48,990 nt of DNA from assembly GCF_900088415.1 (NCBI RefSeq), contig NZ_FLLQ01000016.1, forward strand, positions 1 to 48,990, written 5' to 3'. The stretch is from Vibrio mediterranei (lineage in GTDB: Bacteria > Pseudomonadota > Gammaproteobacteria > Enterobacterales > Vibrionaceae). Below, in pieces: positions 9,130 through 17,088 of this stretch (its first letter is position 1; every line of letters begins with the position of its first letter). The position numbers and the translations under genes are program-made. Under the pieces are notes generated by a model. That model ran no database searches. It saw nothing but the letters and a program-made list of their open reading frames with translations, and was not told where the DNA came from.

Positions 9130-9846
9130 TTATTTGTTTAAGCCAACGATGGCTTCTAAAGACTCGCGATTGTACTTTTTACGCAGAAGTGCGTCAATAT
9201 CACTCACATTAAAATGAGGCCTTTCGTTCTTACCGTCAATATTTTTCTCGATAAAAATGATATCAATTTGATCCTTGAACAGTTTTTTCAACTCACTGAC
9301 CACTCTTTGTGACTCCATAAACTGGTTCACAAATACCTCTTCGGGTACCCTTCTACCTTCTACTATCTCTCGCGCTTTTACTAAGCACCATGCCTGCTCT
9401 GGCTCTTGATAAACAAAGATGATAAGTACATAACGACCACGCTTTAATGAGCGCTGGATATTATCTTTGGCTTTGTCCAAGCTTGATAGAGTAGAGTCCA
9501 AAATAAAACTCACATCTTTCTTCAAAGCTCTATCATGAATCGCTTCTACTAAAAGCGTAGCAGGTCTTTGAAACAACGGAGAGTTTATCCCATTGTAATC
9601 CTCAAACTCCTTGCGTAACTCATCATTTTCTATATGGACAAGCTCTACGCCAGATTCACTCATGAAAGTTTTGATCATGTTTCGCGCAGTTTCTGTCTTA
9701 CCCGCTCCTGGAGAACCAGCCATAAAAACCGACACCGCAGACTCTTCTTGAGGTAAATGGTCAACCAACGCTCTAGCTATTTTCTTTTTTAATCTTTTGG
9801 CTTCTTTTACAGCTTTTTCAACGATCTGTTCATCACTTAACATCAT
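9130..9846 (-). CDS. Zeta-toxin-like P-loop kinase
   Basis: This ~239-residue protein has a Walker A motif MAGSPGAGKT in its first third and the layout of the zeta-toxin/AAA_33 family. After the P-loop come IENDELRKEF, the strand IILDSTLSS and the basic region VKAREIVEGRRVP that should hold phosphate-binding arginines. Zeta toxins phosphorylate UDP-N-acetylglucosamine, but many relatives have other substrates, so the target is unknown. The open frame continues upstream to a TTG at 9918. The ATG pair at 9846/9843 is preferred because the family fold begins there, although the ribosome site is weak. It lies 100 bases after the DprA-like gene and next to the small protein gene, in one operon. 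Confidence 0.75.
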   Translation of the reverse strand: MMLSDEQIVEKAVKEAKRLKKKIARALVDHLPQEESAVSVFMAGSPGAGKTETARNMIKTFMSESGVELVHIENDELRKEFEDYNGINSPLFQRPATLLVEAIHDRALKKDVSFILDSTLSSLDKAKDNIQRSLKRGRYVLIIFVYQEPEQAWCLVKAREIVEGRRVPEEVFVNQFMESQRVVSELKKLFKDQIDIIFIEKNIDGKNERPHFNVSDIDALLRKKYNRESLEAIVGLNK

Positions 9847-9946
9847 CTGAAAACCCAAATAACATTCAACATCAGTGTGCTGTACTTTGAAAAGTCGAAA
9901 ACTGGCAACACAGTACAACGTCTAAAAGCAAGCAGCATAAGAACTA

Positions 9947-11416
9947 TCACTTAACATATCTATCATCAAAACGATACGTATTCACGTCACTAGTTTTGAT
10001 GAGTAAGCCATGTTCAACCAAGTGTGACACCATCTTATCAAGTGCCTCTTTTCCGATGACTAACACTAACGGATTAAAGTAGTTCGTAATTTCCACTTCC
10101 GTCAGTTCCTCTCTCTGACTCTGTGTAAAGGCGTCCGATACATCAAAATAAAAAGCAGCTAAAGTCTCAAGTCCTTTAAAAGCTGGCTGATTTAACAAGT
10201 CCACCTCGCCACTTGGAGCCAACCTTGCTTCTTCTTGGTCGATACTAGAGTCAACACTGGGGGCTGCTAAGATCTCCCCTGTCTCTTTATCAAATGACTC
10301 GGCGACTGAACCAGCATCAGCGCCATCAACACCAGGGCCTGATCTAGAAATAGTATCCTCTATGACCTGCTCTGTATTAGAGGCGCCGTTTAACAATGAA
10401 ATGATAGACTGTTCAGGTTTAACGGCTATCGCTTGTGCGGCGGCTTTAACTTTTGGTTTTGTGTTTACAAAACCTGCCAAAATTTCGTGGTTACCTTCTA
10501 AGTTTGACGATTTGTGCAGCGAAATGTATTGCGGTCTCCAATTAGCTTTCAGGTTCTCTTTAACCCCCTCAAAGGTACCGCCCTTAACATTAGCACACAC
10601 AGCGACAACAGCTTCAGATAACAAGTAGATATACTTATTGCGCTGCATAGCATTCTGCCCCCGACCAAATGTAGCCTCAGGATCAAATGGTGACACTAAT
10701 ACTAACGATTCGTTCTTCAAATGCTGCCGCCATTGTGCTTTTCCACATGCAGCGAATAAGCTATCACCAAGAACCCCTAGCGCGGTTGAGCCACTATTTA
10801 ACGCCCGCTCCATTGCGATACTGTCTACACCATCAGCAGCACCAGATACAACCTGGTACCCATGGTTCGTCACATTATCTACATAGCCAATCGTTGCATT
10901 TTCATCATCAATGCCGCAGTTTCTAGAACCTACAAAACCAATACCTTTTCGTCTCAACAAGTCTACGTTACCAACACCAAACAATATCGCAGGAGCTTTA
11001 TGCCCTAGCTCCTTTCTAATAATTTTGGGGTAACCTTCATCAGAGCGACTCAAGATCCAGATCCCAGCGCTTTGCCATTTTTCTAAAGCTTGAGAAAGTG
11101 CCATTCCTCTAGTTAATAAAGCAGTTAAACGCTCTAATGTGATGTCAGCAACCGTTTTATCTAAACGTGCCATTATCGGAGATAGCTCGGTTCTAGACTG
11201 AAAATGGGTAACATCATCCGAAAACATATCAAAGACTTCAGTTAATCGACTGCTATCTAGTAAATCCTTTGGTTCAAATCCATTTTCGTTCAACCAATGA
11301 GCCAAATAACCATATCCATTATCTGATAACGGCTTACAAGCTCTTCTATCAGCACGATTGAAGTGTTGCGTTAGCATCAATATAGCTTTGGTATTCTCTG
11401 ATAATTCGTTTGTCAT
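9947..11416 (-). CDS. DprA/Smf-like protein with long C-terminal extension
   Basis: This 489-residue protein has a DprA (DNA-processing, Rossmann-like) domain at about residues 130-320: GIGFVGSRNCG, the loop VVSGAADGVDSIAMERAL, and MQRNKYIYLLSEAVVAV. These correspond to the nucleotide- and ssDNA-binding core of DprA. The N-terminal ~120 residues are helical. A linker of ~70 polar residues then leads to a C-terminal domain that looks like a winged helix (EVEITNYFNPLVLVIG onward). It is not the housekeeping dprA because it lacks the usual context and sits 11 bases downstream of the RecQ-phosphoribosyltransferase gene. In ShosTA a DprA-like protein is the antitoxin to a phosphoribosyltransferase, so a guard or antitoxin role is plausible here. 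Confidence 0.8.
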   Translation of the reverse strand: MTNELSENTKAILMLTQHFNRADRRACKPLSDNGYGYLAHWLNENGFEPKDLLDSSRLTEVFDMFSDDVTHFQSRTELSPIMARLDKTVADITLERLTALLTRGMALSQALEKWQSAGIWILSRSDEGYPKIIRKELGHKAPAILFGVGNVDLLRRKGIGFVGSRNCGIDDENATIGYVDNVTNHGYQVVSGAADGVDSIAMERALNSGSTALGVLGDSLFAACGKAQWRQHLKNESLVLVSPFDPEATFGRGQNAMQRNKYIYLLSEAVVAVCANVKGGTFEGVKENLKANWRPQYISLHKSSNLEGNHEILAGFVNTKPKVKAAAQAIAVKPEQSIISLLNGASNTEQVIEDTISRSGPGVDGADAGSVAESFDKETGEILAAPSVDSSIDQEEARLAPSGEVDLLNQPAFKGLETLAAFYFDVSDAFTQSQREELTEVEITNYFNPLVLVIGKEALDKMVSHLVEHGLLIKTSDVNTYRFDDRYVK

Positions 11417-11427
11417 AGTCTCTAATT

Positions 11428-13587
11428 CTATTGATTTTTCTTAGTACTGGTGAGTGCAATAGGAATGACTTTGGATACACCAAACTTCTTAAGTAACGCA
11501 CCTGCGATAGTAAATGTCCAACCGGAGTCTACTGCATCGTCAATTAACCACACCGGATCACTGTATATATTACCAGTATTCACACCAAACGCACCATCTA
11601 AGTTCTTAGCCTGATGAAATCGGTTCTCCATTGTCTTCTGTGGAGGCCGTACTTCGGCAACATACAACGCATCCATACATGGTACGCCTAATCTATTTGC
11701 CACTCTTCTTGCAAAGTCAGGAACCAATGTTGGGTGCCTTGGTGAAGGAACGTAAGCTACCCAAGTCGGTCGCTCTTCATATGGTAAGCTATCGATCATT
11801 TTGACCATCGGTTCTACAAGTTCATCACTAAAATGGTTTTGTTTTTTCCCGTTGGCTACGATATCCCCCCAGCCTCCGTCTCGCCATGATGAAAGAGCTG
11901 CACCTTGCTCAAGATACAGATTGGATTTTTTGGCGCTATAAGGAAAGGCATAAGTTGGGAACGCCAATTTAGCATTAGCACCCGATGCTGCAAATGTTGC
12001 CTTAGGCTTAATAGGAATATAACGACTGCGAAGAAAATCATTTGCCTGGAGGGTCAGTTCGTAATCAATTTCATTGGTTAGCTGACTTTCAGGCGCACAA
12101 TTAGCACACTTACCGCAAGGCTGTGGATTAGCATCGTCTAGCTCTTCCGACAAAAATCTCATCAGGCACTCTGATGACTGATGGTAGTCAACTAACCTTG
12201 CCCATTCATGACGTTTAATTGTATTTAATCGCTCTATTTTTTCTTGAGGCAACTCGTAGTCAAACTGAGTTCTCTGGTAGAAACTGTTGTTTTTCAAAAT
12301 AGGCGATGGGTGTTCAGTCGCCAGAAACTTAATAATTTTTTCTATCGTACCCTTTGAAAAATTAACCTTTGGTTCAAAGTCAGATAAACGACAGCCATCA
12401 TCATTCTGCTCTAACGCACTTAGAAGCTGGTTGATTTGATGTTCTTTTGGGAAAGCATTGTCGATGAAGTACTGTTGTATTCGAGCATCTTCCTCGCCCA
12501 ACATCATAATACCCACTGCATTATCAATGCCGCGTCCGGCACGACCAACTTGCTGATAATATTCGACAACGTTACCAGGGGCTTGATAGTGTATAACAAA
12601 ACTAAGATCCGGCTTATCAAAGCCCATACCAAGAGCCGACGTTGCTACCAAACACTTAACTTCATTGGAGATAAGCGCTTGCTCGAGGCGCAATTTGTCC
12701 AATTGTTCACTGATTTGGCTGTGATAAGCCATAGCCGCTATTCCGTTCTTTCTCAAAAAGCCAGAAACAATCTCTGCATCTTTGGTAGTTTTCACATAGA
12801 CGATACCTGTTCCCGGGATATTTGGGAGATTTTTTGCAAGCCAAGCCAGTCGCTCTGAGCGATTACTTATCGAAAGGGTATGCAGACTAAGACTTTTACG
12901 GGTAAGCGGGCCTCGAAGTGTTATTAACCTATCACCAAGTTGGTTTTCTATATCATTAACAACCCGGTCATTTGCCGTTGCTGTGGTCGCCAACACTGGC
13001 ATGTTACTTGGCATAAATTTAAGGACGCGAACAATTCGACTGTAATCTGGTCTAAAGTCATGGCCCCAATCAGAAATACAGTGCGCTTCATCGACTACAA
13101 ATAGACCGATGTTATTGCTTATCTGAGGTAAGATTTCCTCCCCGAAAGCAATCGAGCCCAATTGCTCGGGCGATATGATAATAGCATCTACCTGTCCCGC
13201 TAGGATGCGCCTTGCTGCGTCTGCCCTTTCTTCCTTGTCCATCGAAGAGTTATAAGAAACGACGCTCAAACCAAGCTTTGCCGCACTCTCTATTTGGTTT
13301 CGAATAAGTGATAGCAAAGGCGAAATAATGATCGTAGGGCCATGCCCCTGTGAACGGCGTAGCTTTGTTGCGATAAAATATACGGCACTTTTACCCCAGC
13401 CTGTGCACTGTACAACAAGCAGCTGGTTTTGCTTCTCTACCAACTCACTTATCGCTTCCCACTGGTCATCATGAAACACTGCATTCTGGGAATTGGTCAT
13501 TTGCCTTAATAGGCTTAAACCTTTTTGATGTAATGGTGAGTGTGCATTCTGCTCACGTGTAAACTGTGAAAAAAAATCTTGCGTCAT
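11428..13587 (-). CDS. RecQ-family helicase fused to a phosphoribosyltransferase domain
   Basis: This is a 719-residue fusion. Residues 1-500 are a RecQ helicase: motif I CTGWGKS (61-67), DEAH (166-169), the RecQ-specific ISDWGHDFR loop (171-179), TATA (202-205), QQVGRAGR (345-352) and zinc ligands C474, C491, C494 and C497. No HRDC domain follows. Residues ~600-719 are a ComF-like phosphoribosyltransferase: VPSPRHPTLVPDFARRVANR and the PRPP-binding strand VWLIDDAVDSGWTF (679-692). RecQ unwinds branched DNA, and the second domain would use PRPP on an unknown acceptor. It is the first gene of a four-gene operon. The fusion suggests that DNA-structure sensing controls a transferase (inference). 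Confidence 0.88.
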   Translation of the reverse strand: MTQDFFSQFTREQNAHSPLHQKGLSLLRQMTNSQNAVFHDDQWEAISELVEKQNQLLVVQCTGWGKSAVYFIATKLRRSQGHGPTIIISPLLSLIRNQIESAAKLGLSVVSYNSSMDKEERADAARRILAGQVDAIIISPEQLGSIAFGEEILPQISNNIGLFVVDEAHCISDWGHDFRPDYSRIVRVLKFMPSNMPVLATTATANDRVVNDIENQLGDRLITLRGPLTRKSLSLHTLSISNRSERLAWLAKNLPNIPGTGIVYVKTTKDAEIVSGFLRKNGIAAMAYHSQISEQLDKLRLEQALISNEVKCLVATSALGMGFDKPDLSFVIHYQAPGNVVEYYQQVGRAGRGIDNAVGIMMLGEEDARIQQYFIDNAFPKEHQINQLLSALEQNDDGCRLSDFEPKVNFSKGTIEKIIKFLATEHPSPILKNNSFYQRTQFDYELPQEKIERLNTIKRHEWARLVDYHQSSECLMRFLSEELDDANPQPCGKCANCAPESQLTNEIDYELTLQANDFLRSRYIPIKPKATFAASGANAKLAFPTYAFPYSAKKSNLYLEQGAALSSWRDGGWGDIVANGKKQNHFSDELVEPMVKMIDSLPYEERPTWVAYVPSPRHPTLVPDFARRVANRLGVPCMDALYVAEVRPPQKTMENRFHQAKNLDGAFGVNTGNIYSDPVWLIDDAVDSGWTFTIAGALLKKFGVSKVIPIALTSTKKNQ

Positions 13588-13894
13588 CTCAAATCCTTTT
13601 TGCTGACTAGAACCCTATCGATGTATTTCTTGTTTATCATCGATACCAGAAGTAGCAAATACTTCGTTAGGCTTTGATTTCCTATATTGAACAGATCATT
13701 GTGTTGCTTCAACTACGGGGCATGGTCACCAAACCTTTAGCCCCATAGTTCAAGAATTTGTTTCTAAGCCACATACCAACCTAACATGATAATATATAAC
13801 TCATTTCCTCCTCACGATAAATCATTAGTTGCATATAAACAATTATGATAGAGGATCTGTTTACGGGACCAATAAACGCGGTATTGGCTCTTTC
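13588..13894. other. Intergenic stretch upstream of the RecQ operon
   Basis: No gene is seen. The stretch should contain the promoter of the minus-strand RecQ operon. It holds two imperfect inverted repeats. One is TATCGATG/CATCGATA around 13616-13646. The other is an 11-base arm pair with one mismatch (aactacggggc with gccccatagtt) around 13709-13751, the latter possibly a terminator-like hairpin. Confidence 0.4.
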
Positions 13895-14040
13895 TCTCTT
13901 CATTGCTTCAACCGAACCTGAGACAGTTTCACTAATCACACGTCCTTCATTTACCTTATACCCTTTTTGTCGAATTGCGATAATCTGGTTCTCCTGATTG
14001 ATCGACAGTTGAAACACGGCAATATGCAAATATACGTAAG
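13895..14040 (-). pseudogene. Serine recombinase (resolvase/invertase family), N-terminal remnant
   Basis: Two minus-strand frames together give the start of a resolvase. IFAYCRVSTVDQ in one frame contains the strand and the catalytic serine region. It is followed in another frame by ENQIIAIRQKGYKVNEGR and ISETVSGSVEAMKR, the usual next blocks. A single-base-type frameshift separates them near 14000. Similarity ends after the MKR block, so the catalytic core and DNA-binding helix are missing. A good AGGAGGG site lies upstream at about 14046-14052 but no clear ATG remains. It is dead, but it marks a former Tn3-like or invertase unit beside the defence operon. Confidence 0.75.
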
Positions 14041-14071
14041 ATATTCCCTCCTATTACGTATCATCTAATGT

Positions 14072-14177
14072 GGTATCAAGATAGATTTAGCATCAAAAAC
14101 CAGAACCCTATATTTATGATACCAATGTGACAGAAAAAGAGCTGGTATCAAAATTTGAGTGTTTTTTGATACCAGCT
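14072..14177. repeat. Four GGTATCA sites in inverted pairs (res-like)
   Basis: GGTATCA occurs at 14072-14078 and 14144-14150, and its complement at 14117-14123 and 14167-14173. The second pair extends to a perfect 14-base inverted repeat (14140-14153 with 14164-14177) around a 10-base centre, so a subsite ~30 bases long. The sites lie directly upstream of the resolvase remnant, where Tn3-type resolvases have their res subsites of paired 12-base arms. A transcription-factor operator is the alternative. Confidence 0.6.
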
Positions 14178-14363
14178 GTAAATAGAACATCATCCAAATA
14201 AGTTATCGATCTACCCTTGTCGACAATAGGTCGTTTTACTGCATCTCATTATGAATCCCTCACTAATTCTTCAAAATAATGCACATGTCAATTTTGCCTC
14301 AACATGTTGATGACTCAAGTGAGGGGAAGACCATTTCAACAGTCTTTCTAGCATTCACTAGCT

Positions 14364-14810
14364 TCAACCTTGAATAAAGAGCCGATCCCACGGCCAAAGC
14401 TCTCGAAGGTGTTCTTCTTTCAGCACTAAACCTCTGTGACCATCAGAGTCTAGAGAATCTTCAACTTCATGCTCTTTTAGCATAATGGTTGTATGGAACA
14501 CACTCAAAACCAAAGAAAAAAGAACTAGATCATTTAGAGCAAGTTTAGTTTCGCCGCACGCACTAAAAACGATCGCGTTGACGATTTCCTCAGCCTGTTC
14601 TGGCGTTAGTAGTCTTAAATCAAACTGAGCGCCATGAGCATCTTTTCCGATAACCCAGAACTTTGTCGCTATCCGCTCAATCGCTTCTCTGGCTCGGTAG
14701 TCTGCATCAAGACCATCAGTGACTACCCAATTGAAAAAGCCATATGCTTCTTCCATTTGCTCAATGATCAATGAGTAGCGGCTATTTTCTGAGCCTATAC
14801 TTTCATACAT
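14364..14810 (-). CDS. Unrecognised 148-residue protein in integrase module
   Basis: This soluble, helix-rich protein of unknown function has acidic N- and C-terminal parts and a hydrophobic helix in the middle (LNDLVLFSLVLSVF). That helix is too polar on its flanks to be called a membrane segment with confidence. The start has a clear GGAGG site six bases upstream. It is the third gene after the tyrosine integrase, with an 85-base gap from the preceding small gene, and reads in the same direction. It may be an accessory protein of the integrating element or its first cargo gene. Confidence 0.6.
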   Translation of the reverse strand: MYESIGSENSRYSLIIEQMEEAYGFFNWVVTDGLDADYRAREAIERIATKFWVIGKDAHGAQFDLRLLTPEQAEEIVNAIVFSACGETKLALNDLVLFSLVLSVFHTTIMLKEHEVEDSLDSDGHRGLVLKEEHLRELWPWDRLFIQG

Positions 14811-14895
14811 AACTTTACCTCCACGTTTTAGTTATACATGTCGTATGGTCAACTATCGAATTGCGTCAGGGTGTTGAGTTTTTTTTCTGCTTAAC

Positions 14896-15195
14896 TTACA
14901 AATCCAGCTTAGGAAATGGCACTCTACCCTTTAGGTGCGCTTGCTCAAAGAACAGCTTTAGAATTGCATATTTTTCTTTTCGGGTTTGGTTTGATTCATG
15001 TTTAGTCCTCTCCCAGTACCCAATTATTTGACGCCTCCCAACTTTGTGGAGTTGCTCGCCTAAGTACTTCTCGTGCTGAAAAATATCCTCCAGTATCGAA
15101 ATTAATCGTCGGATTTGTTTCTGGCGGAAAGGAATGCCTTTTTTACGATACGGAGCCATGATCGTCATTACTTGTGAAAAAGTGTTTTTGTTCAC
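14896..15195 (-). CDS. Small basic protein coupled to the integrase
   Basis: This 99-residue, strongly basic, all-helical protein starts at a GTG with AGGA eight bases upstream, four bases after the integrase stop, so translation is likely coupled. The pattern (RQKQIRRLISILEDIF, then a conserved-looking YWERTKHES) resembles a core-binding (SAM-like) domain of tyrosine recombinases without the catalytic domain. It could be an excision or directionality partner of the integrase. This is an inference from size, charge and position. Confidence 0.6.
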   Translation of the reverse strand: MNKNTFSQVMTIMAPYRKKGIPFRQKQIRRLISILEDIFQHEKYLGEQLHKVGRRQIIGYWERTKHESNQTRKEKYAILKLFFEQAHLKGRVPFPKLDL

Positions 15196-15199
15196 GGCA

Positions 15200-16210
15200 T
15201 TATCCTAGGTAGGCGTTTGTAATCTCAACGCGATGATGTCCAAGGAGTTCTGACAACTCTAACCGAACTATACGGTCTAAGCTCTGCGCATGCTCGATTG
15301 GAAGACCAAGTTCTTTGGCTATGAAGGCAAAGTGGTCTTTACCATGTGATATCCCTGATTGCACTGGACATCGAACACCGATTTTTCTTACGTAAAATTC
15401 AGTGGCGAAGAATTTTCTTTCCCCATGAGTAAGGTACAGAGCATCTATTGCTTTTGTTTCACGCCACGCATAACTTTGGAAGCTTTTAAAACTGCGGCCG
15501 TCAGGGATCAGAGTGTGTGTCTTATGCTCTTTTTGGTAAGCTGCCACTCGGACAAGCAGGTTGTATTGCTCAGTGTTTTCAACAGGCATCGACCTAGACT
15601 GACCTCCTTTCGTGCCCCTAGAAATAGTGGGTATTTCGTTCTTTGCTAACGCTCGTAACGATTGCTGGGCATCGTGCAGGCAAGCCTCTCGAAATCGCAT
15701 GCCGAATTTTCGTTGCAACTGAATAATTAAACCTAATTCTTCACTAACACCATGGAGTACGCGCTGATGCACACGTTCAGCTATGGAGCCATCTGTTTGC
15801 GCAACCCCTGATTTGGGCACGAATCCTAAATCTGCAGTAGCTCTAACAACGCAAGTTTCATCACCTCTCGCCTGCGCTAGGGTTCTATTTATATGACTAA
15901 GATAGTCTCTTGCCGTCACAGGGCTAAGAGTACCAACTTCATAACGTTCCTGAAGCTGTTCTCCATATTGAAGCACGGTTGTTTTATCTATGTGATTCAA
16001 CCTCTTAATTCTTGTATTAACCTTCAAAAAAACTGAAAAATCACGAATTGCCGCCAACCTGGACCTGTGGGTATTATTCTTAACTCCTCCTTGCTGTTCT
16101 AGTGAAGCATTGATCAGTGCTTTCTCCATGTCTCGAGATCCCAACGAAAAGTTGGGTTTTGTAAAATCTCGTACTCGGTTCAGAGTATGCCCTGAGTATT
16201 TCCTGTTCAT
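15200..16210 (-). CDS. Tyrosine recombinase (integrase-domain protein)
   Basis: This 336-residue integrase has an N-terminal core-binding region with the basic opening YSGHTLNRVRDF and then a catalytic domain. The box I arginine lies in KFGMRFREACL, and the C-terminal LGHHRVEITNAYLG supplies the histidine and the nucleophilic tyrosine. This matches the pfam Integrase_1-type enzymes of genomic islands. The ATG at 16210 has AGGAG nine bases upstream. The longer open frame to 16327 lacks that site and adds unlikely residues. It heads a three-gene module and probably mobilises an island that may include the defence genes downstream. Attachment sites were not found by eye. Confidence 0.8.
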   Translation of the reverse strand: MNRKYSGHTLNRVRDFTKPNFSLGSRDMEKALINASLEQQGGVKNNTHRSRLAAIRDFSVFLKVNTRIKRLNHIDKTTVLQYGEQLQERYEVGTLSPVTARDYLSHINRTLAQARGDETCVVRATADLGFVPKSGVAQTDGSIAERVHQRVLHGVSEELGLIIQLQRKFGMRFREACLHDAQQSLRALAKNEIPTISRGTKGGQSRSMPVENTEQYNLLVRVAAYQKEHKTHTLIPDGRSFKSFQSYAWRETKAIDALYLTHGERKFFATEFYVRKIGVRCPVQSGISHGKDHFAFIAKELGLPIEHAQSLDRIVRLELSELLGHHRVEITNAYLG

Positions 16211-16976
16211 TTGTATTTTTCTCCTGTATCCCGTTGATATTCTCCTGTGTATGACATAGCTGATTGCGCAGCCAGTCGGCTGTAGCGATAAATGATATAC
16301 GTCGGTCAACCTTTGATGCTCCCTCATCGCGAGGTCGAGGGCTTATTGCATCCTCATCAAATGGTACAGTCTCTACTAGACTAATCCCGATGGCGCCGTC
16401 GACAGCGGCTTTAGGCGTTGCTTCCACCATCAGTTTGCTATGTTATGTATTGTGTTGTGCAAATTTACGTCATGCATCGAATTTGCGTGATTAGTGGTAG
16501 CGCCTAGCATCTGCTGCCTGCCACAGTTATCGATCACCTAATGACGCTCGAACTTCCTTTAACTTCTGTGTCGAATGTTCCGCACCTCCCGCCTCCCTAA
16601 ACGAGCTAGATTTATTTTCTCTTCGTCTAATTTCTACAATGAAATTAGACGAAGAATGCTGGCACCAATATGTGCTGGATAGATTCCTCCATTAATGCCT
16701 TAGTAGGCAAAAAGCTCAGCCCTGAAGTGGGCTATCGTATGTGTGTATGGTAGAAGTTCAATAACATTGACTGTGTTGTGAATTATTTTTGACTCGCTTA
16801 ATAGCTTTTGGGTATGTGAGGCCGGGCTAACATGGTCACATGTTGAGTCAGCACGTAAGAGGCGAGGATCTAGAGTGGGGATTTAGGTAGAAGGTCCAAA
16901 CAAAGTCTTTTGGTAATTAAGGCCCGACAGAATCGCTTGGTGATCACACCGGTCTTGCGGACTCAATAGCTCATTT
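16211..16976. other. Stretch without a supported gene between integrase and intron
   Basis: About 770 bases. An open frame on the minus strand (16430 to 16080, ~116 codons) overlaps the integrase start. Its first two thirds look protein-like, but there is no recognisable family and no good ribosome site, so it is not called. A strong hairpin at 16621-16654 is listed separately. The rest may be the former insertion locus of the group II intron or an attachment region. Confidence 0.4.
16621..16654. repeat. Perfect 14-base inverted repeat with 6-base loop
   Basis: The arms cttcgtctaatttc and gaaattagacgaag enclose the loop tacaat. No T-run follows on either strand, so it is not a standard intrinsic terminator. 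It lies 410 bases upstream of the integrase start and ~325 bases from the intron 3' end. Candidates are a recombinase binding site, an operator or a mobile-element tip. Confidence 0.7.
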
Positions 16977-17019
16977 TTGTCGAGTAGACGACACTTGTTA
17001 CCAAGTGCCGTCCCTCTAA

Positions 17020-17053
17020 GAACCGTACGTGCAACTTTCACTGCATACGGCTC
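17020..17053 (-). ncRNA. Group II intron domain V
   Basis: This 34-base hairpin has the catalytic AGC near its 5' side (minus strand GAGCCGTATGCAGTG) and the matching GTACGGTTC arm, with a GAAA-type tetraloop region between. It is the most conserved element of the ribozyme and is intact here. This supports a splicing-competent intron. Confidence 0.88.
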
Positions 17054-17088
17054 AAGCCTCCACTAAGGCGTTATTGTTACCCAGCAAC

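Noticed and set aside
9947..11416. Housekeeping dprA
   Set aside because: The DprA core is present, but the long extensions and the operon with a RecQ-phosphoribosyltransferase gene do not fit the chromosomal dprA.
16080..16430. A 116-codon minus-strand frame overlapping the integrase start
   Set aside because: The part inside the integrase gene is a shadow, and the upstream part has no known family and no good start. It was kept only as a remark in the gene-free stretch.
16264..16494. Plus-strand 76-codon frame upstream of the integrase
   Set aside because: Antisense to the frame above, with low-complexity composition and no ribosome site.
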